Of a DNA stretch of 64,000 nt, positions 63,393-64,000 are shown in pieces. The notes beneath the pieces were generated by a model. The model saw only the letters and a program-made list of their open reading frames with translations. It ran no database searches and had not been told where the DNA came from. The stretch is from Neelides folsomi. Its lineage: Eukaryota; Arthropoda; Collembola; Neelipleona; Neelidae. The stretch spans positions 16,460-80,459 of the forward strand of contig JAQGBZ010000295.1 in the NCBI GenBank assembly GCA_034687125.1. The letters are read 5' to 3'. The stretch's first letter is position 1. Each line of letters opens with the position of its first letter. A program made the position numbers and the translations under genes.

Positions 63393-63894
63393 TTAAAACT
63401 TTAATACCAAATAACTTCCAGTGTTTTCAGCACAAAAGGCCAACAACGAATTGTAACTTCTTTTGCTGAAATAGAAAAAATCCCAAAATGGGAATTTTAT
63501 TTCCAATGTTGCGGATCTTAGGGCTTTTAAATATTTCACACGCTTTTTAATCTTAGGAGTCCATTCATTTTTTAAAGCAAGAATTCTCAGTTCATATTCA
63601 AAAAATTCCCTCTTAAATTCAAGGGATTTTTCCCAAATTTCACCAATCGTTCGGTACCCCAAAGCCATGGAAATGAAATTTACCGTGAAAACATAAATTA
63701 TAATTACGATATGCAGAAGATTCAATTGTGAATAATATTTAATTAAAATAACCGGTACTGAAATCATCATATACGATAAGATCAACAAATTTGAAGAAAA
63801 AATAGCCTTGATATAACCAAAAAGTGACCGGTATATAATCAATAGACATATGTAAATATCAAATCCCTCCCTTCGTTCGGTGTTGTCAGTTAAT
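63393..63894 (-). CDS. C-terminal part of a probable 7TM chemosensory receptor (gustatory/odorant receptor-like)
   Basis: A minus-strand frame is open from a TTTGCAAG acceptor at about 63894 to a TAA at 63393-63395. It encodes about 165 residues with at least two membrane helices (LLILSYMMISVPVILIKYY and LLHIVIIIYVFTVNFISMAL). An amphipathic stretch follows (YELRILALKNEWTPKIKKRV), then a C-terminus FFYFSKRSYNSLLAFCAENT ending SYLVLKF. Insect gustatory and odorant receptors end with a similar pattern, in which an aromatic/Ser motif leads into the last helix (F.LSR.S...LL.....Y.V.L.QF). Here the usual TYxxxLxQF is replaced by SYLVLKF. The remaining exons lie beyond the right edge. Family assignment is by pattern only. 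Confidence 0.45.
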
Positions 63895-64000
63895 CTTGCA
63901 AAAAAATATTTTATAAATTTTAATAAAATATCCGAATTATTGATTTTATTAGTTTATATAGTAATTCAATTTAAGATAACTAATCATTAATTCGTTATTA

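Overview
The window is AT-rich nuclear DNA from a eukaryote. Genes are split by many short introns (46 bp to a few kb) with GT-AG borders, polyadenylation signals follow the stop codons, and long gene-free stretches hold microsatellites and short inverted-repeat transposons. The proteins are animal ones: PDE3, nischarin, cathepsin O, TMEM33 and TMEM45. A partial ORF at the right edge looks like an arthropod 7TM chemoreceptor C-terminus, so an arthropod (insect, springtail or crustacean) is the best guess. I could not name a species. There is no bacterial-type operon, CRISPR array or phage. I worked out exon borders by eye from splice sites, reading frame and protein similarity recalled from memory. 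In each completed model the exon phases agree and the summed length is a multiple of three.

Left part (1-12.4 kb): a probable terminal exon of an unknown gene at the left edge (+), then about 9 kb with no gene I can support. After that come a lone hydrophobic exon (+, 10.5 kb) and a small minus-strand multi-membrane-span gene (11.6-12.3 kb).

Middle (12.9-39.6 kb) is the gene-dense core. A long PDE3 cyclic-nucleotide phosphodiesterase (+) is missing its N-terminal membrane part, and one 4.6 kb intron carries three transposon remnants. Then follow transaldolase (-), eIF2B delta (-), TMEM33 (+), ribosomal protein S3 (-), cathepsin O (+) and a TMEM45/DUF716 protein (-). TMEM33/RpS3 and cathepsin O/TMEM45 are tight tail-to-tail pairs. 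The genes are unrelated housekeeping and signalling functions rather than one pathway.

Right part (39.6-64 kb): a long gap, a short nischarin (PX plus leucine-rich repeats, -), an unrecognised single-span membrane protein with a PPAY motif and a Pro-Met-Gly-His repeat (-), another gap, a NUDT16-type Nudix hydrolase (+), a 608-bp hAT-like miniature transposon built from CACCATGGTG palindromes, and the partial chemoreceptor (-).

The most distinctive items are five inverted-repeat mobile elements, two of which keep a fragment from the start of a transposase gene, and the Met/His-repeat membrane protein. I saw no clear evidence of a wholly new multi-gene system.
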